A stretch of DNA of 64,000 bases, taken from NCBI GenBank assembly GCA_903893795.1, contig CAITNO010000062.1:1-64000 (forward strand), read 5' to 3'. The position numbers and the translations under genes are program-made. Each line of letters begins with the position of its first letter. Positions within the stretch are counted from its first letter, which is position 1. Origin of the DNA: Candidatus Hydrogenedentota bacterium. Lineage in GTDB: Bacteria > Hydrogenedentota > Hydrogenedentia > Hydrogenedentales > CAITNO01. The notes below the pieces were generated by a model. That model made no database searches and was not told the origin of the DNA. It worked only from the letters and a program-made list of their open reading frames with translations. Positions 28,589 through 38,030 of the stretch are shown here, in pieces.

Positions 28589-28984
28589 ATGAGCACCGAT
28601 ACCGCGAATACACCGACAAAATCGGGTCACGAGACGGAACCGGCACAATCGGTCCACTCGACGGCGCTGGCGCAGGTTGCCCACCATGAGAAACAGCTCA
28701 TGGCGCAACTTGAGGCGGCCCGGGCGGAAGCCGATGCCATGATTGCAGCGGCGCGCGTTGAGGCGCGCAGCATCGCCGAGACGGCCGCCGATGCCCTTGC
28801 GTCGGAACTGGCCGAAAGCCGCGCCCAGGCCGATGCCGAGCGCGAGCAGGTTCGGTCGGCCGTGGTGGAAGAGGCGGAATCGAAAGCACAAGCCGAATGC
28901 GGCCGGGCCATGAACCGGCTTGAACAGGCGGCGGAACGCATCGCCGCATTGGTGCTTCCAGGCGGCGGAGGGACCGGCCAATGA
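28589..28984 (+). CDS. A/V-type ATPase subunit H/G (peripheral stalk)
   Basis: The protein is 131 aa. An unstructured Thr/Ser-rich N-terminus (about 30 residues) leads to an unbroken Ala/Glu/Arg-rich coiled coil (about 32-120), the pattern of subunit H (AhaH, G in bacterial V-type nomenclature). It pairs with subunit E in the peripheral stalk that holds the catalytic head to subunit I. Sequence identity in this family is low, so the call rests on composition and on its place at the head of a canonical operon. GGAAG precedes the start, and the end overlaps the next gene by 4 nt (ATGA). Confidence 0.75.
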   Translation: MSTDTANTPTKSGHETEPAQSVHSTALAQVAHHEKQLMAQLEAARAEADAMIAAARVEARSIAETAADALASELAESRAQADAEREQVRSAVVEEAESKAQAECGRAMNRLEQAAERIAALVLPGGGGTGQ

Positions 28985-30909
28985 TTACTCCCATGAGCCG
29001 GATAGAGATTCTCTGCATGCGCGGCACCACCGAAGAAGTGGTGGCTTTCGTGCAGGACCAGGGGATGGTTCACCTTGAAGACGTCCCCTTGGTGGTGGAA
29101 GAGGAGCCTGGATTCCTCAATCCGTTGCAGGCCTCGCAGGAAGAGCAGGCCAATCAGACGCAACTGGAGAAGCTCAACCAGAATCTGCTGGAGCTTGCCC
29201 CGCTGCTGACCGTTAAACCCGCCAAGCAGGATATTGACAAGGCGGCTGCGGCCTGGATCAAACAGGATCGCGAGACTTGGGAACGCCAAGTGCGCGAATG
29301 GAACCGGTTGCTGCGCCCCCTGGCGCGCGGACGGGTCAACCATGCGGACAACGTTGCCGTCATCAAACAATATGTGGAAATGCTCTCCGCTCTGGCGCCG
29401 CAGCTCAACAAGCGCGATTTTCGCCTGGGCGTGGGCGCCCGTTTTGTCGTTATTCCCTCCGCTGACAAGAACGATGCCGCGGCTTTGGGCGAACTCCTCC
29501 AGGAGCGTCTTGGGCCGCAGGTGCAGTTCCTGCACCAGAAGGTGCAGCGCAAGGTCACGGCGGGGCTGGTTCTCTATCCTGAAGACATGGACGGCGTCGT
29601 GGAGACCGTTCTACGCGAGTCCGGCATCACCCCGGTGGACGCGCCTGAAGCTCCGGTCAAGGGCATGCCCTTTGACAGTGCGCTTGCCAAACTGGGCGAC
29701 ATGCTTATAGCCCAGCAGCGCCTGCTGACGAGCGCCCAGGAAAAGCTGGCCGAGGCCTCGCGGGCCCAGGGTGACAAGCTTGTCGCACTGAAAGTGGTCG
29801 TGGGCGACCTCCTTCAGCGGTGCCTGGTTTCCGAGCGGATGGCAGGCAGTGAGCTGGTGACGGTCATTCATGGTTGGGTGCCCAGTGAGCAACTGGAAGA
29901 CTTCCGCGTTTCATTGGAAAAGCGTTTCGGCGAGGCCGCCACTCTGGCCGAATTGCCGATGGAAAATGTCCCCGAAGAACTCGTGCCGACCAAGTTGCAC
30001 AATCCCAAGTTCTTCAAGCCCTTTGAACTGCTAATGCAGTTGTATCAGCCGCCCACCTACGGCGGCATTGACCCGAGCATCTGGGTGGGCACCTCGTTCA
30101 TCCTGTTTTACGGTTTCATTATCGGCGACGTGTTCTACGGCGCGCTGTTCCTTGGACTGGCGCTGTGGCTTCGCCGCAAGTTCCGTGACATTGAAGCGGT
30201 GCGGGACCTCGGCATGATCCTGGCCTACATGGGCGTGTCGTCCATGGTTTTCGGCGTGGTCTTCGGCGAGTACATGGGCAACCTTCTTGAGGAGCACATT
30301 CACCCGCTCTGGGGCGCTCGGATGGAAATCATCATCCCGCTGATGAAGCTGTCGCTGGTGGTGGGCATTGTCCACGTGACGGGCAGTCTCATTCTGGGTA
30401 TCCGTGAGGCATCCCACCACGGTCACCGTGGTCACGCCTTGGAAAAAATAGGCATGTTGTCAGTCCTTTGGGGCATGATCATCGCCGTGCTGGGCCAGAT
30501 GACCTATCTGCCCGCCACCGGTTCCATGATAGCGGGTATCCTCCTGATCGTTGGCGGTGTGGCAACCATGTTTTACGGATTGGGTCTGGGTGCGCTGGTG
30601 CCCGCCATCGAGCTCACCTCGCTGGCGACCAATGTGCTCTCCTATGCGCGTCTCATGGCCCTCGGTCTTGCCTCCGCGGCGCTGGCCGACATCGGCAACA
30701 AATTCATGACCGACAATTTCAAGGCGGGCGGCATCTTTATCGTCGTGGGCCTGCTCATCAATTTCTGCTTCCAGGCACTTAATATTGCCATGGGATTGTT
30801 TAGTCCGACGCTGCACTCGCTGCGTCTGAATTATGTGGAGTCACTGCCCAAGTTCTACGACCCGAAGGGGTTCAGTTACAAACCGTTCAGAAAGGAACTT
30901 CCATGGTAA
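28981..30909 (+). CDS. atpI: A/V-type ATPase subunit I (a-type stator, membrane)
   Basis: The protein is 642 aa, the normal size. The N-terminal cytoplasmic half (about 1-350) is helical with long coiled coils. The C-terminal half has seven or eight membrane helices and the family signatures PPTYGGIDPS, GFIIGDVFYG, GVVFGEYMGN and LSYARLMALGLASAALA. The last contains the conserved arginine (SYARLMALG) that faces the rotor ring and is needed for ion translocation. Start and end overlap the neighbours (ATGA with the upstream gene, 7 nt with subunit K), indicating coupled translation. Confidence 0.95.
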   Translation: MITPMSRIEILCMRGTTEEVVAFVQDQGMVHLEDVPLVVEEEPGFLNPLQASQEEQANQTQLEKLNQNLLELAPLLTVKPAKQDIDKAAAAWIKQDRETWERQVREWNRLLRPLARGRVNHADNVAVIKQYVEMLSALAPQLNKRDFRLGVGARFVVIPSADKNDAAALGELLQERLGPQVQFLHQKVQRKVTAGLVLYPEDMDGVVETVLRESGITPVDAPEAPVKGMPFDSALAKLGDMLIAQQRLLTSAQEKLAEASRAQGDKLVALKVVVGDLLQRCLVSERMAGSELVTVIHGWVPSEQLEDFRVSLEKRFGEAATLAELPMENVPEELVPTKLHNPKFFKPFELLMQLYQPPTYGGIDPSIWVGTSFILFYGFIIGDVFYGALFLGLALWLRRKFRDIEAVRDLGMILAYMGVSSMVFGVVFGEYMGNLLEEHIHPLWGARMEIIIPLMKLSLVVGIVHVTGSLILGIREASHHGHRGHALEKIGMLSVLWGMIIAVLGQMTYLPATGSMIAGILLIVGGVATMFYGLGLGALVPAIELTSLATNVLSYARLMALGLASAALADIGNKFMTDNFKAGGIFIVVGLLINFCFQALNIAMGLFSPTLHSLRLNYVESLPKFYDPKGFSYKPFRKELPW

Positions 30910-31253
30910 AGACGTTGCAGGTAACCAAGAAAACGTTCGCCGTTCTGGCGATAGTGTGCGTTCTGGCGGCGATCGCCGCGCCGTTTGCATTCGGCGCGCC
31001 GGCCGAAGGCGCCGCGGGTGCGGGCATTCCCGGCCTTGCCGCGGCCGGTTTGGCCATCGGCGCTGGCATCGCCTTCGCTGCGGGTGCACTCGGCACGGGC
31101 ATCGTGCAGTATGCGGTCTGCGCGAGCGGCATCGGCGTGCTGGCCGAGAAGCGCGAAATGCTTCCGCTGGTCATCATCTTCATCGCCATCCCCGAAACCC
31201 TCGTGATTCTCGGTTTCGTGCTGGCCATCATGCTCATCGGCAAGATCGTCTGA
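30903..31253 (+). CDS. atpK: A/V-type ATPase subunit K (rotor proteolipid)
   Basis: The protein is 116 aa with three hydrophobic segments. The first (about 12-32, ending AFGAPA) looks like a leader, and the other two form the c-ring hairpin. Helix 1 is glycine-rich (GLAIGAGIAFAAG) with a glutamine in GTGIVQYAV. Helix 2 carries the ion-binding glutamate in IPETLVILGFV. A glutamine in helix 1 together with Glu-Thr in helix 2 is the layout of Na+-binding c-subunits, so the enzyme may move sodium. It is a single-hairpin proteolipid rather than the duplicated 16-kDa V-type form. Confidence 0.92.
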   Translation: MVKTLQVTKKTFAVLAIVCVLAAIAAPFAFGAPAEGAAGAGIPGLAAAGLAIGAGIAFAAGALGTGIVQYAVCASGIGVLAEKREMLPLVIIFIAIPETLVILGFVLAIMLIGKIV

Positions 31254-31263
31254 TAGTCATTTC

Positions 31264-31998
31264 ATGAGTACGGAACGTCTTCTTGACTCCATGACGCGCG
31301 AAACCGCGCGGCGCCGCGACGAGATTCTCGCCCAGGCCCGTGCGGAGGCGGAGCGTATTGTCCGCGAGGCCCGGCAACGGGCCGGAGCGGCCCATGCCTC
31401 CGCGGTGGCTGTCGTGGCGGCCGAATTGGCCGTGCTGGCCCAGCAGGGCCGGGAACGGGCCGAAGCCGAGGCTGCGCGGGGCGTCTTTGTCATGAAGGAC
31501 GGCGTCATTCGCAAGGCACTTGAGGCGGCGCGGAAACGGCTTGACGATCTGACCGCCCAACCGGCATTCAGACCGGTGCTGGAAAGGCTGCTCGACGAGG
31601 CGCTTGGCGCGGTTCAACTGGATGAGCCTGAACCGGAGCATGAGTCCGAGGTGGTTGCCGACTCGCTCGGAACCGACCCGGAACTGCCCGGCATGGCTGA
31701 GTCCGCTCCCGACCTGTCGCCTGAAGAGGCTGAGGGCGCGGAGACCGTGCCGCCGCGCGAGCCCAATGAGCGGATTGTCCGTGTTCCCTCCAAGCATGCC
31801 GCTGCGCTGGGCGCGCAAATCGAGGCGGCCGGTGCGCAGCTTGCCATGTCGGCCGGTCCCAAGGACGGCGTGATTGTGGAAGACAGCTGGGGCACTTTCC
31901 GCGTGACAAACACGCTCTCCCTGCGGCTTGCCCGGCTTGAGGGCGAAGTGCGGACCGAGGCGAACAGGCTTCTGTTCGGCCGGGAGGCGCGCCAATAA
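31264..31998 (+). CDS. atpE: A/V-type ATPase subunit E (peripheral stalk) with acidic insert
   Basis: The protein is 244 aa, longer than the usual 185-205. A coiled-coil N-terminus (about 10-95, rich in ARAEAERIVREAR) is followed by a partner-head domain ending in VEDSWGTFRVTNTLSLRLARLEGEVR, typical of subunit E. Residues about 118-168 form a strongly acidic insert (EPEPEHESE, LSPEEAEGAE) not expected in the family. It would sit in the head-contacting domain. The start has no clear Shine-Dalgarno and lies 10 bp after subunit K; the stop shares a base with the next start (TAATG). Confidence 0.88.
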   Translation: MSTERLLDSMTRETARRRDEILAQARAEAERIVREARQRAGAAHASAVAVVAAELAVLAQQGRERAEAEAARGVFVMKDGVIRKALEAARKRLDDLTAQPAFRPVLERLLDEALGAVQLDEPEPEHESEVVADSLGTDPELPGMAESAPDLSPEEAEGAETVPPREPNERIVRVPSKHAAALGAQIEAAGAQLAMSAGPKDGVIVEDSWGTFRVTNTLSLRLARLEGEVRTEANRLLFGREARQ

Positions 31999-33074
31999 TG
32001 AGCATTCGGACGACCTACGGCATCTATATTAATGCGCGCATTCATGCGCGCCGCAGCGAATTGCTGACCAAGCAGCGCTATGAAGAATTGCTACAGAGCA
32101 GCGACCCGGCCGGTATTGTGCGCGGTCTGCTCGGCAACCCGTTTTATGAAAAGGATATGGCGGAGGCCCTGCTTCACGGCGAGGGTGCCAATGCCGTTGA
32201 GGAAGCTGCCGGCCGCAATCTTGACCGTGAGTTTGAACTGCTGACCAGGATAGTGCGGCGCGAGCCCCTGCGGGCCGAGGCCATGATGTACTTCCTGAAC
32301 CGGTGGGATCTCGCGGCCATTAAGTCCCTCCTGCGGCGCGGCATTCGCGGCGAAAGCGCGGGGCGTTTCGGCCTCGTGACAGGTCCGTCATTGCCCTGGC
32401 CCGTGATGGAGCGCTATGCAGCCCAGACGAACTCGCTGGAAAGCACGGTTCTGATGCTGGCAGGACAGTTTCCGTCGCTGTGCGGAAAACTGCCGCGCCT
32501 GCTGGCCTCGCGCAACGAGGAACAGCACGGTGCCGAGGCGGTGGCCATGCTGGAGACGGCGCTGGACCGGCGCTACTTCGAGCGTTGCGGAGACTTCATG
32601 TGGACCGGGCCGCGTTTGGCGCCGGTGCGTGCCTATCTGCGCCTTGAAGTGGACCGCATCAATCTGAGGTCCGTGCTGGCTGACCTGTTGTACGGCGTGC
32701 GTTCGGCAGACGGCCGCGGAGCATGGCTCAAGGGCGGGCTCATCGAAGTGGCCACGCTGGACAGTTTTGCGGCGAGCGGCAGTCTTGAGCAGGCCATAAG
32801 TATGCTGGAAAATACGTCCTATCGGGCGTTGCACCAGGTGTTCTCGCGCGTTCAGCAGACCGGGCAGCTCGGTGCGCTGGACAGGCGCTTTGAAATGCTT
32901 TTTGTGGAGCGTTTGGGCAGGATGGTCCATCAGGATCCCTTCGGCCTGGCACTCTTTATGAATTATGTGTGGCTCAAGTGGCTTGAATGCGCGAATCTGC
33001 GCGTGCTGGCGCGGGGCGTGGAAGCGGGCCTTCCGTCCGGGCGCGTGCGGGAAGAACTGATATGTCTAACGTAG
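31998..33074 (+). CDS. atpC: A/V-type ATPase subunit C/d (central stalk-rotor connector)
   Basis: The protein is 358 aa, all helical, with the family opening YGIYINARIHARRSELLTKQRYEELLQS and repeated sections such as RREPLRAEAMMYFLNRWDLAAIKSLLRRG. It is the funnel-shaped piece that joins the proteolipid ring to the D/F shaft. The last VWLKWLECANLRVLARG is typical of the family's C-terminus. It starts in a 1-nt overlap with subunit E and ends 13 nt inside subunit F. Confidence 0.92.
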   Translation: MSIRTTYGIYINARIHARRSELLTKQRYEELLQSSDPAGIVRGLLGNPFYEKDMAEALLHGEGANAVEEAAGRNLDREFELLTRIVRREPLRAEAMMYFLNRWDLAAIKSLLRRGIRGESAGRFGLVTGPSLPWPVMERYAAQTNSLESTVLMLAGQFPSLCGKLPRLLASRNEEQHGAEAVAMLETALDRRYFERCGDFMWTGPRLAPVRAYLRLEVDRINLRSVLADLLYGVRSADGRGAWLKGGLIEVATLDSFAASGSLEQAISMLENTSYRALHQVFSRVQQTGQLGALDRRFEMLFVERLGRMVHQDPFGLALFMNYVWLKWLECANLRVLARGVEAGLPSGRVREELICLT

Positions 33075-33388
33075 TGGCGCTGGCGCGCGGCGCGTTGGCG
33101 ATGCAGATGGCCCTTGCGGGGTTGCGCGTTGAGCAGCCCGAGCCGGGTGATGCGGCCGAGAACGTGCTGGACGAAATCCTGCGCGATCCTGGCCAGGTAT
33201 CGCTGGTAATCGTGCAGGACGATTACCGACGCAAGTTTTCAGAATGGTTCCGCGACCGTCTGTCGCGGCACAAAACGCGTCCGCTGGTTGTGTACTGCCC
33301 GGAGTCTCCGGGCGGCGACGAGGATGTTGACGCATATATCACGTCCGTGCTGAAGCCCGCACTGGGTTTCGAATTACGGTTGGAGTGA
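33062..33388 (+). CDS. atpF: A/V-type ATPase subunit F (central shaft)
   Basis: The start ATG at 33062 gives 108 aa, the usual length. A longer frame from 32987 is only read-through of subunit C. The Rossmann-like core has [15 protein letters not shown] and [20 protein letters not shown], matching family patterns. With subunit D it forms the rotating shaft. It overlaps C by 13 nt and A by 4 nt. Confidence 0.85.
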   Translation: MSNVVALARGALAMQMALAGLRVEQPEPGDAAENVLDEILRDPGQVSLVIVQDDYRRKFSEWFRDRLSRHKTRPLVVYCPESPGGDEDVDAYITSVLKPALGFELRLE

Positions 33389-35184
33389 GCGCGATGGTGC
33401 AGACTAGAGAACCAATCACGGGTAAGCTTTGCCTGGTGTCCGGTCCAATGATCGGCGCTTCCGGCATGCTCGGCGTGTCCATGGGTGAAATGTTGCGTGT
33501 GGGCAGCCTGGGTTTGATCGGAGAGGTAATCCGAATCAACGGGGACACTGTGTACGCGCAGGTCTTCGAGGACACGGGCGGCATGATGCTCGGAGAGCCC
33601 GTCACGAGCCTGGGGTATCCCTTGTCCGTGGAATTGGGACCGGGCCTCCTTGGCGGCGTGTTTGACGGCATCCAGCGTCCGCTGGAAGTGCTGCGCGCCA
33701 TGTCGGGTGACTTCATCGCGCGCGGCCTCACCGCTCCGGCGCTTGACCGCGCCAAGAAGTGGGGATTCACCCCCACCGTCAAGGCGGGGCAGAAGGTGGT
33801 CGGCGGCGATGTGTTAGGAACAGTGCAGGAAACGCGCGCGTTCATGCACCGCGTTCTTGTTCCACCCAACGTTTCCGGTGTGATTAAGTCCGTCGTCGAG
33901 GCGGGCGAGTACACCGTGGAGCAGCCGGTTGTCGTTCTTGAGGACGGCAGCGAGCTGGCCATGATGCAGCGCTGGCCCGTGAAGCGGCCGCGCCCCGTTG
34001 TGCGCAAGTTGCCGGCTAACCAGCCCTTCATCACCGGCCAGCGCGTGCTGGACTGTATCTTCCCTGTCGCGCTCGGCGGTTCGGCCGTGGTGCCGGGCGG
34101 CTTCGGCACAGGCAAGACCGTGGTGGAGCAGACCCTTTCCAAGTATTGCAACGCGGACATTATCGTGTATGTGGGCTGCGGCGAGCGCGGCAACGAAATG
34201 GCTGACGTGCTGGACGAGTTTCCCGCGCTGACCGATCCGAAGACCGGCGACTCGCTGATGAACCGCACGATTCTCGTGGTCAACACGTCGAACATGCCGG
34301 TGGCCGCCCGTGAGGCGTCCGTTTACTCCGGCATTACCCTGGCTGAATACTACCGCGACCAAGGGTTCAGCGTGGCCATCATGGCCGACAGTTCGTCCCG
34401 CTGGGCCGAAGCGCTCCGCGAAATTTCGTCGCGCCTTGAAGAGATGCCCGGCGAAGAAGGCTACCCGACCTATCTGTCGGCGCGTATCGCCGAATTCTAC
34501 GAGCGCACCGGCCGCGCCGAAGTGCTGGGCACTGTGGCGGAGGGCGAAGAGCCGCGCCAGGGTTCCATGACGCTGGTGGCCGCCGTGTCGCCCGCGGGCG
34601 GCGACTTCTCCGAACCGGTGACGCAGACCTCGCTGCGCGTGGCCGGCGGGTTCTGGGGCTTGGATGCCTCACTTGCCTACCGCCGCCACTATCCGGCCAT
34701 CAACTGGAGCGTCAGCTACACGCTGTATCTGGAAACGCTCAAGCCGTGGTTCCGCGACAATGCCCCGAAAGGTTGGCTTGAAAACCGCCAGCGCGCCATG
34801 GAACTGCTCCAGCGCGATGCGGAAATGCAGGAAATCGTGCAGTTGGTCGGTCCTGATGCCCTTCAGGATGCGGAGCGGCTCATCCTCGAAACGGGCAAGA
34901 TGGTCCGCGAGGTGTTCCTGCAGCAGAACGCCTTCTCCGACAATGACGCCTTCAGCAGTTTGGAGAAGACCGGCGGTCTGCTCGAAACGCTGCTTGAGTT
35001 CTATGACCTCAGCAAGAACGCAATCGAAAACGGTGTGACCCTGAACCGCATCATGGCCCTGCCGGTGCGCGAGGACATCGCGCGGTTGCGCAATGAATCC
35101 AACGCGGATTTCGCCGAGAAGCGGGCCACTGTGTGCGCCAGAATGCGCACCGACGTCGCCGCCTCGGCCACGAAGAAGGGATAA
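33385..35184 (+). CDS. atpA: A/V-type ATPase catalytic subunit A
   Basis: The protein is 599 aa from a GTG at 33385 overlapping the previous stop (GTGA); an ATG at 33394 is possible. It contains the A-subunit non-homologous region (residues about 115-190), the Walker A loop GGFGTGKT (238-245), the catalytic Glu/Arg region [17 protein letters not shown], and the A-type signature [15 protein letters not shown]. These are the features of the ATP-hydrolysing (or ATP-making) subunit. All key residues appear intact. Confidence 0.98.
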   Translation: MSAMVQTREPITGKLCLVSGPMIGASGMLGVSMGEMLRVGSLGLIGEVIRINGDTVYAQVFEDTGGMMLGEPVTSLGYPLSVELGPGLLGGVFDGIQRPLEVLRAMSGDFIARGLTAPALDRAKKWGFTPTVKAGQKVVGGDVLGTVQETRAFMHRVLVPPNVSGVIKSVVEAGEYTVEQPVVVLEDGSELAMMQRWPVKRPRPVVRKLPANQPFITGQRVLDCIFPVALGGSAVVPGGFGTGKTVVEQTLSKYCNADIIVYVGCGERGNEMADVLDEFPALTDPKTGDSLMNRTILVVNTSNMPVAAREASVYSGITLAEYYRDQGFSVAIMADSSSRWAEALREISSRLEEMPGEEGYPTYLSARIAEFYERTGRAEVLGTVAEGEEPRQGSMTLVAAVSPAGGDFSEPVTQTSLRVAGGFWGLDASLAYRRHYPAINWSVSYTLYLETLKPWFRDNAPKGWLENRQRAMELLQRDAEMQEIVQLVGPDALQDAERLILETGKMVREVFLQQNAFSDNDAFSSLEKTGGLLETLLEFYDLSKNAIENGVTLNRIMALPVREDIARLRNESNADFAEKRATVCARMRTDVAASATKKG

Positions 35185-35190
35185 GAGACC

Positions 35191-36624
35191 ATGACCGGCA
35201 ACAACCAGACTCCTGCGGAAGCCCCCCTCCGGGCGGAATACTGGGACCTGACCTACATCTCCGGGCCGCTCGTGTTTCTGAAAAACGGCGGACGCTTCCC
35301 GTCCGGCGCCATCCTTGAGCTGACCATGGCCAATGGCGAAATCCGCCAAGGCCAGGTGCTTGAGGCCAGCACCAGCCATGCCGTCGTTCAGGTGTTGCAG
35401 GGCACCCAGGGCGTTGATGTGAAGGGCACTTCCGTGTCGCTCAAGCAGGAGGCCGCCACCATCGGCGTGTCCACCGCACTGCTCGGCCGCCGTTTCAACG
35501 GTACCGGTGTGCCCATTGACGGACTTCCGCCTGCGGTTGTCGACAAAGAAATGAACATCAACGGCGCGCCGATGAACCCGGTGGCCCGCAATAAACCAAA
35601 TGATTTCATCGAGACAGGTGTCAGCGCCATCGACGAGTTCAACACGCTCGTGCGCGGCCAGAAACTGCCCATCTTCTTCGGTTCCGGCCTGCCGGCCAAC
35701 GAGGTGGCCAACCTGATCGTGCAGCAGGCGCGCACACGCGACGCTTCCGAGCAGTTCGTGGTGGTCTTCGGAGCCATGGGCATTACCGAGCGCGAAGCAG
35801 ACTACTTCATGCGCTCTTTCGACGAGGGCGGCCAGGGTGGTCGCGTGGTCGCGTTCATCAACAAGGCCAACGACCCCGCCATTGAGCGCGTCTTCACGCC
35901 GCGTTGCGCGCTGACCGTGGCCGAATATCTTGCCTATGAAATGGACTACCAGGTGCTCGTGATCCTCACGGACATGACGAGCTACTGCGAAGCCCTGCGC
36001 CAGGTGTCCAGCGCCCGTGAGGAAATCCCCGGACGCCGCGGCTATCCCGGCTACATGTACACCGACCTTTCGACGATTTACGAGCGCGCCGGCCGTATCC
36101 GCGGCCGCAAGGGTTCTGTGACGCAGATGCCCATGCTTACCATGCCCGACGATGACATCACGCATCCCATCCCGGATCTTACGGGTTACATTACCGAAGG
36201 CCAGATCGTGCTGAGCCGGTCGCTGCACCGTCAGGGCGTGTTTCCGCCGGTGGACATTATTCCGTGCCTGTCGCGCCTGATGAACAACGGCATTGGCGAG
36301 GGCCGCACCCGCGGCGACCACCGCCAGGTGGCCAACCAGCTCTATTCGGCCTACGCGCAGGGTTTGGACATCCGCAAGCTGATGACCATCATCGGCGAGG
36401 ACGCCCTGAGCGACATGGACAAGAAGTTCCTCAAGTTCGCCATCAAGTTCGAGCGTGAGTTGATAGGGCAGGGCTGGACCCGTCGGACGATTGACGAGTC
36501 GCTGGACGCGAGTTGGAAACTGCTCTCGTTGCTGCCGCGCGCCGAACTGACCCGCATCGACACCAAGTATGTCGACCAGTACTATCAGGCCGAGGAAGAG
36601 ACCGCGGCCACCCCCGTTTCATAA
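35191..36624 (+). CDS. atpB: A/V-type ATPase regulatory subunit B
   Basis: The protein is 477 aa. As expected for the non-catalytic subunit, the P-loop is degenerate (FFGSGLPANEVA). FGAMGITEREADYFMRSFDE and ARIL-type contact segments such as LSRLMNNGIGEGRTRGDHRQV are typical of subunit B. The last is close to the conserved SLSRLM..GIG..T signature. It begins 6 nt after subunit A. Confidence 0.97.
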   Translation: MTGNNQTPAEAPLRAEYWDLTYISGPLVFLKNGGRFPSGAILELTMANGEIRQGQVLEASTSHAVVQVLQGTQGVDVKGTSVSLKQEAATIGVSTALLGRRFNGTGVPIDGLPPAVVDKEMNINGAPMNPVARNKPNDFIETGVSAIDEFNTLVRGQKLPIFFGSGLPANEVANLIVQQARTRDASEQFVVVFGAMGITEREADYFMRSFDEGGQGGRVVAFINKANDPAIERVFTPRCALTVAEYLAYEMDYQVLVILTDMTSYCEALRQVSSAREEIPGRRGYPGYMYTDLSTIYERAGRIRGRKGSVTQMPMLTMPDDDITHPIPDLTGYITEGQIVLSRSLHRQGVFPPVDIIPCLSRLMNNGIGEGRTRGDHRQVANQLYSAYAQGLDIRKLMTIIGEDALSDMDKKFLKFAIKFERELIGQGWTRRTIDESLDASWKLLSLLPRAELTRIDTKYVDQYYQAEEETAATPVS

Positions 36625-36654
36625 ACTGCATGAACCATCCTGGAAAGCCGGGTT

Positions 36655-37317
36655 ATGTGCGCTGAAAATATCACACCCACGCGGATGAATTTGCTGAGCC
36701 GCCGGAGCCAGGTCAAACTGGCCTCGGATGGTCTGTCGATTCTGCGCGGCAAACGGGAGGCGTTGCTCAAGGATCTGATCCGGCGCGCCAGACTGTTGCG
36801 GGACAAGCAGCGTGAGCTGCAGCACCGCGGCCGCGAGGCCAACGCTGCCCTGGCCATGGCCCGGGCCGTGCGAGGCACCGCCGAAGTCGAATCCGTCACC
36901 GCCGCGGGTGAGCGTTCACTGGCTGTGTCGGTCCAGATAGAAAAACTGTGGGGCCTGCGTCTGGGCACCGTTGAGCATGGCAGCGTCATACGAGCGCCGC
37001 AGGATCGCGGAATCAGCCGGGTTGATTACAGCACACACGTTTTTGACGCGGCAGCCGCCGCCGAGGCGATGGTCGAGCAGATGCTCGAGTGTTCGCCTTT
37101 GGAACTGCAGGTGACCACGCTCGGAGAAGAAATCCGCAAACTGGGACGCCGCATCAACGCAATCGAAGAATACCTTATCCCCCGCCTCCGCGAGGAAATC
37201 GCCTTTATCAAGAGCGTGCTTGAGGAGAGGGAGCGCGAGGAGCGGTTCCGGCTCAAGCGCGTGAAGAAGAAGAAGTCCCGCGCCAAAGTGGAGGAGGTGG
37301 CTGATGTCGCTGAGTGA
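36655..37317 (+). CDS. atpD: A/V-type ATPase subunit D (central rotor shaft)
   Basis: The protein is 220 aa. An N-terminal helix MNLLSRRSQVKLASDGLSIL and a C-terminal long helix ending in KKKKSRAKVEEV, with a middle of conserved small residues (DYSTHVFDAAAAAEAM), are the standard subunit D plan of two antiparallel helices. The start at 36655 has GGAAA 10 nt upstream; the internal Met at about residue 11 is an alternative. It overlaps the PTS gene by 14 nt. Confidence 0.93.
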   Translation: MCAENITPTRMNLLSRRSQVKLASDGLSILRGKREALLKDLIRRARLLRDKQRELQHRGREANAALAMARAVRGTAEVESVTAAGERSLAVSVQIEKLWGLRLGTVEHGSVIRAPQDRGISRVDYSTHVFDAAAAAEAMVEQMLECSPLELQVTTLGEEIRKLGRRINAIEEYLIPRLREEIAFIKSVLEEREREERFRLKRVKKKKSRAKVEEVADVAE

Positions 37318-37768
37318 CATAATTCACGAGCGTGTCGTCAAGATGAAGGTTAGGTCCCAGACCAAGGCCCATGCCATCGAGGAATTGGTTGACCTGATCA
37401 TCGAGGCTGGCGACCTGCCCATGTCCCTGCGCGCCCACGCAATTGAAACGATTGCGGAACGCGAGAAGATTATTGGCACCGGCATGGAGAATGGTGTGGC
37501 CCTGCCGCACGGTTCCACGGATCGTGTGGAGTCCATCATCGGCGCGCTGGGCATTGCCCCGGCGGGTGTGAATTTTGACTCCATCGACGGTGAGCCTGCC
37601 ACCATCATCGTTTTGCTCCTGATCCCACGGAAGAGTTTTCAGGAGCATATCCGCGCCATGGCCGCCATCGCACGGGTCATGAATGAGGAGGCCAACCGAA
37701 AGGCGTTTCTGGCCGCCAAAACCCCTGCTGAGATCATCCAGCTCATTGAGAAGATAGAAGGTCACTGA
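37304..37768 (+). CDS. PTS EIIA domain protein (PtsN/fructose type)
   Basis: The protein is 154 aa and is one EIIA-2 domain. The phosphorylatable histidine is H69 in GVALPHGSTDR, preceded by EREKIIGTGMENG, a near-perfect family signature, and a second conserved His lies in FQEHIRAMAAIARV. No EIIB or EIIC partner is in the window, so it is probably regulatory, as EIIA-Ntr (PtsN) is in proteobacteria. It starts 14 nt inside atpD and is followed by the operon's terminator, so it should be made together with the ATPase. A role in tuning ion transport to carbon or nitrogen state is inference. Confidence 0.9.
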   Translation: MSLSDIIHERVVKMKVRSQTKAHAIEELVDLIIEAGDLPMSLRAHAIETIAEREKIIGTGMENGVALPHGSTDRVESIIGALGIAPAGVNFDSIDGEPATIIVLLLIPRKSFQEHIRAMAAIARVMNEEANRKAFLAAKTPAEIIQLIEKIEGH

Positions 37769-37828
37769 GACCTTTTGACGGCGCAGGCCGAAAGGCCGCC
37801 GGTGACCAGGAAACATCAATAGTATAAA

Positions 37829-37871
37829 ACAGCGCGGGCACTACCGGCCCGCGCTGTTGTTATTTTTTTTT
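37829..37871 (+). terminator. Strong intrinsic terminator of the ATPase operon
   Basis: An 11-bp stem ACAGCGCGGGC / GCCCGCGCTGT (37829-37839 and 37847-37857) with a 7-nt loop is followed by TGTTA and nine T. It lies 61 bp after the PTS gene. Confidence 0.95.
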
Positions 37872-37943
37872 GGGCTTTCCTGGGCATGTTTGCTCTTCTC
37901 ATTCTGGAGACGGCGGGAATATTCTGCAAGTTTCGTTCGCCGG

Positions 37944-37952
37944 TGGTATAAT
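37944..37952 (+). promoter_or_regulatory. Extended -10 promoter
   Basis: TGGTATAAT is a TG-N-TATAAT extended -10 with no strong -35. The transcript would start near 37959 and run through the small ORF at 38031 into the Crp/Fnr gene. Confidence 0.5.
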
Positions 37953-38030
37953 GCTGTGTCGTGAAATGTTGGCCATTATCGGGACTTGCTTAATTTGTTT
38001 CGGTAAGTTTTTCAGACTAGGGCGGTTACA

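Noticed and set aside
34669..36321. Minus-strand ORF of 550 codons
   Set aside because: Antisense to the well-recognised ATPase A and B subunits; high GC leaves long open shadow frames.
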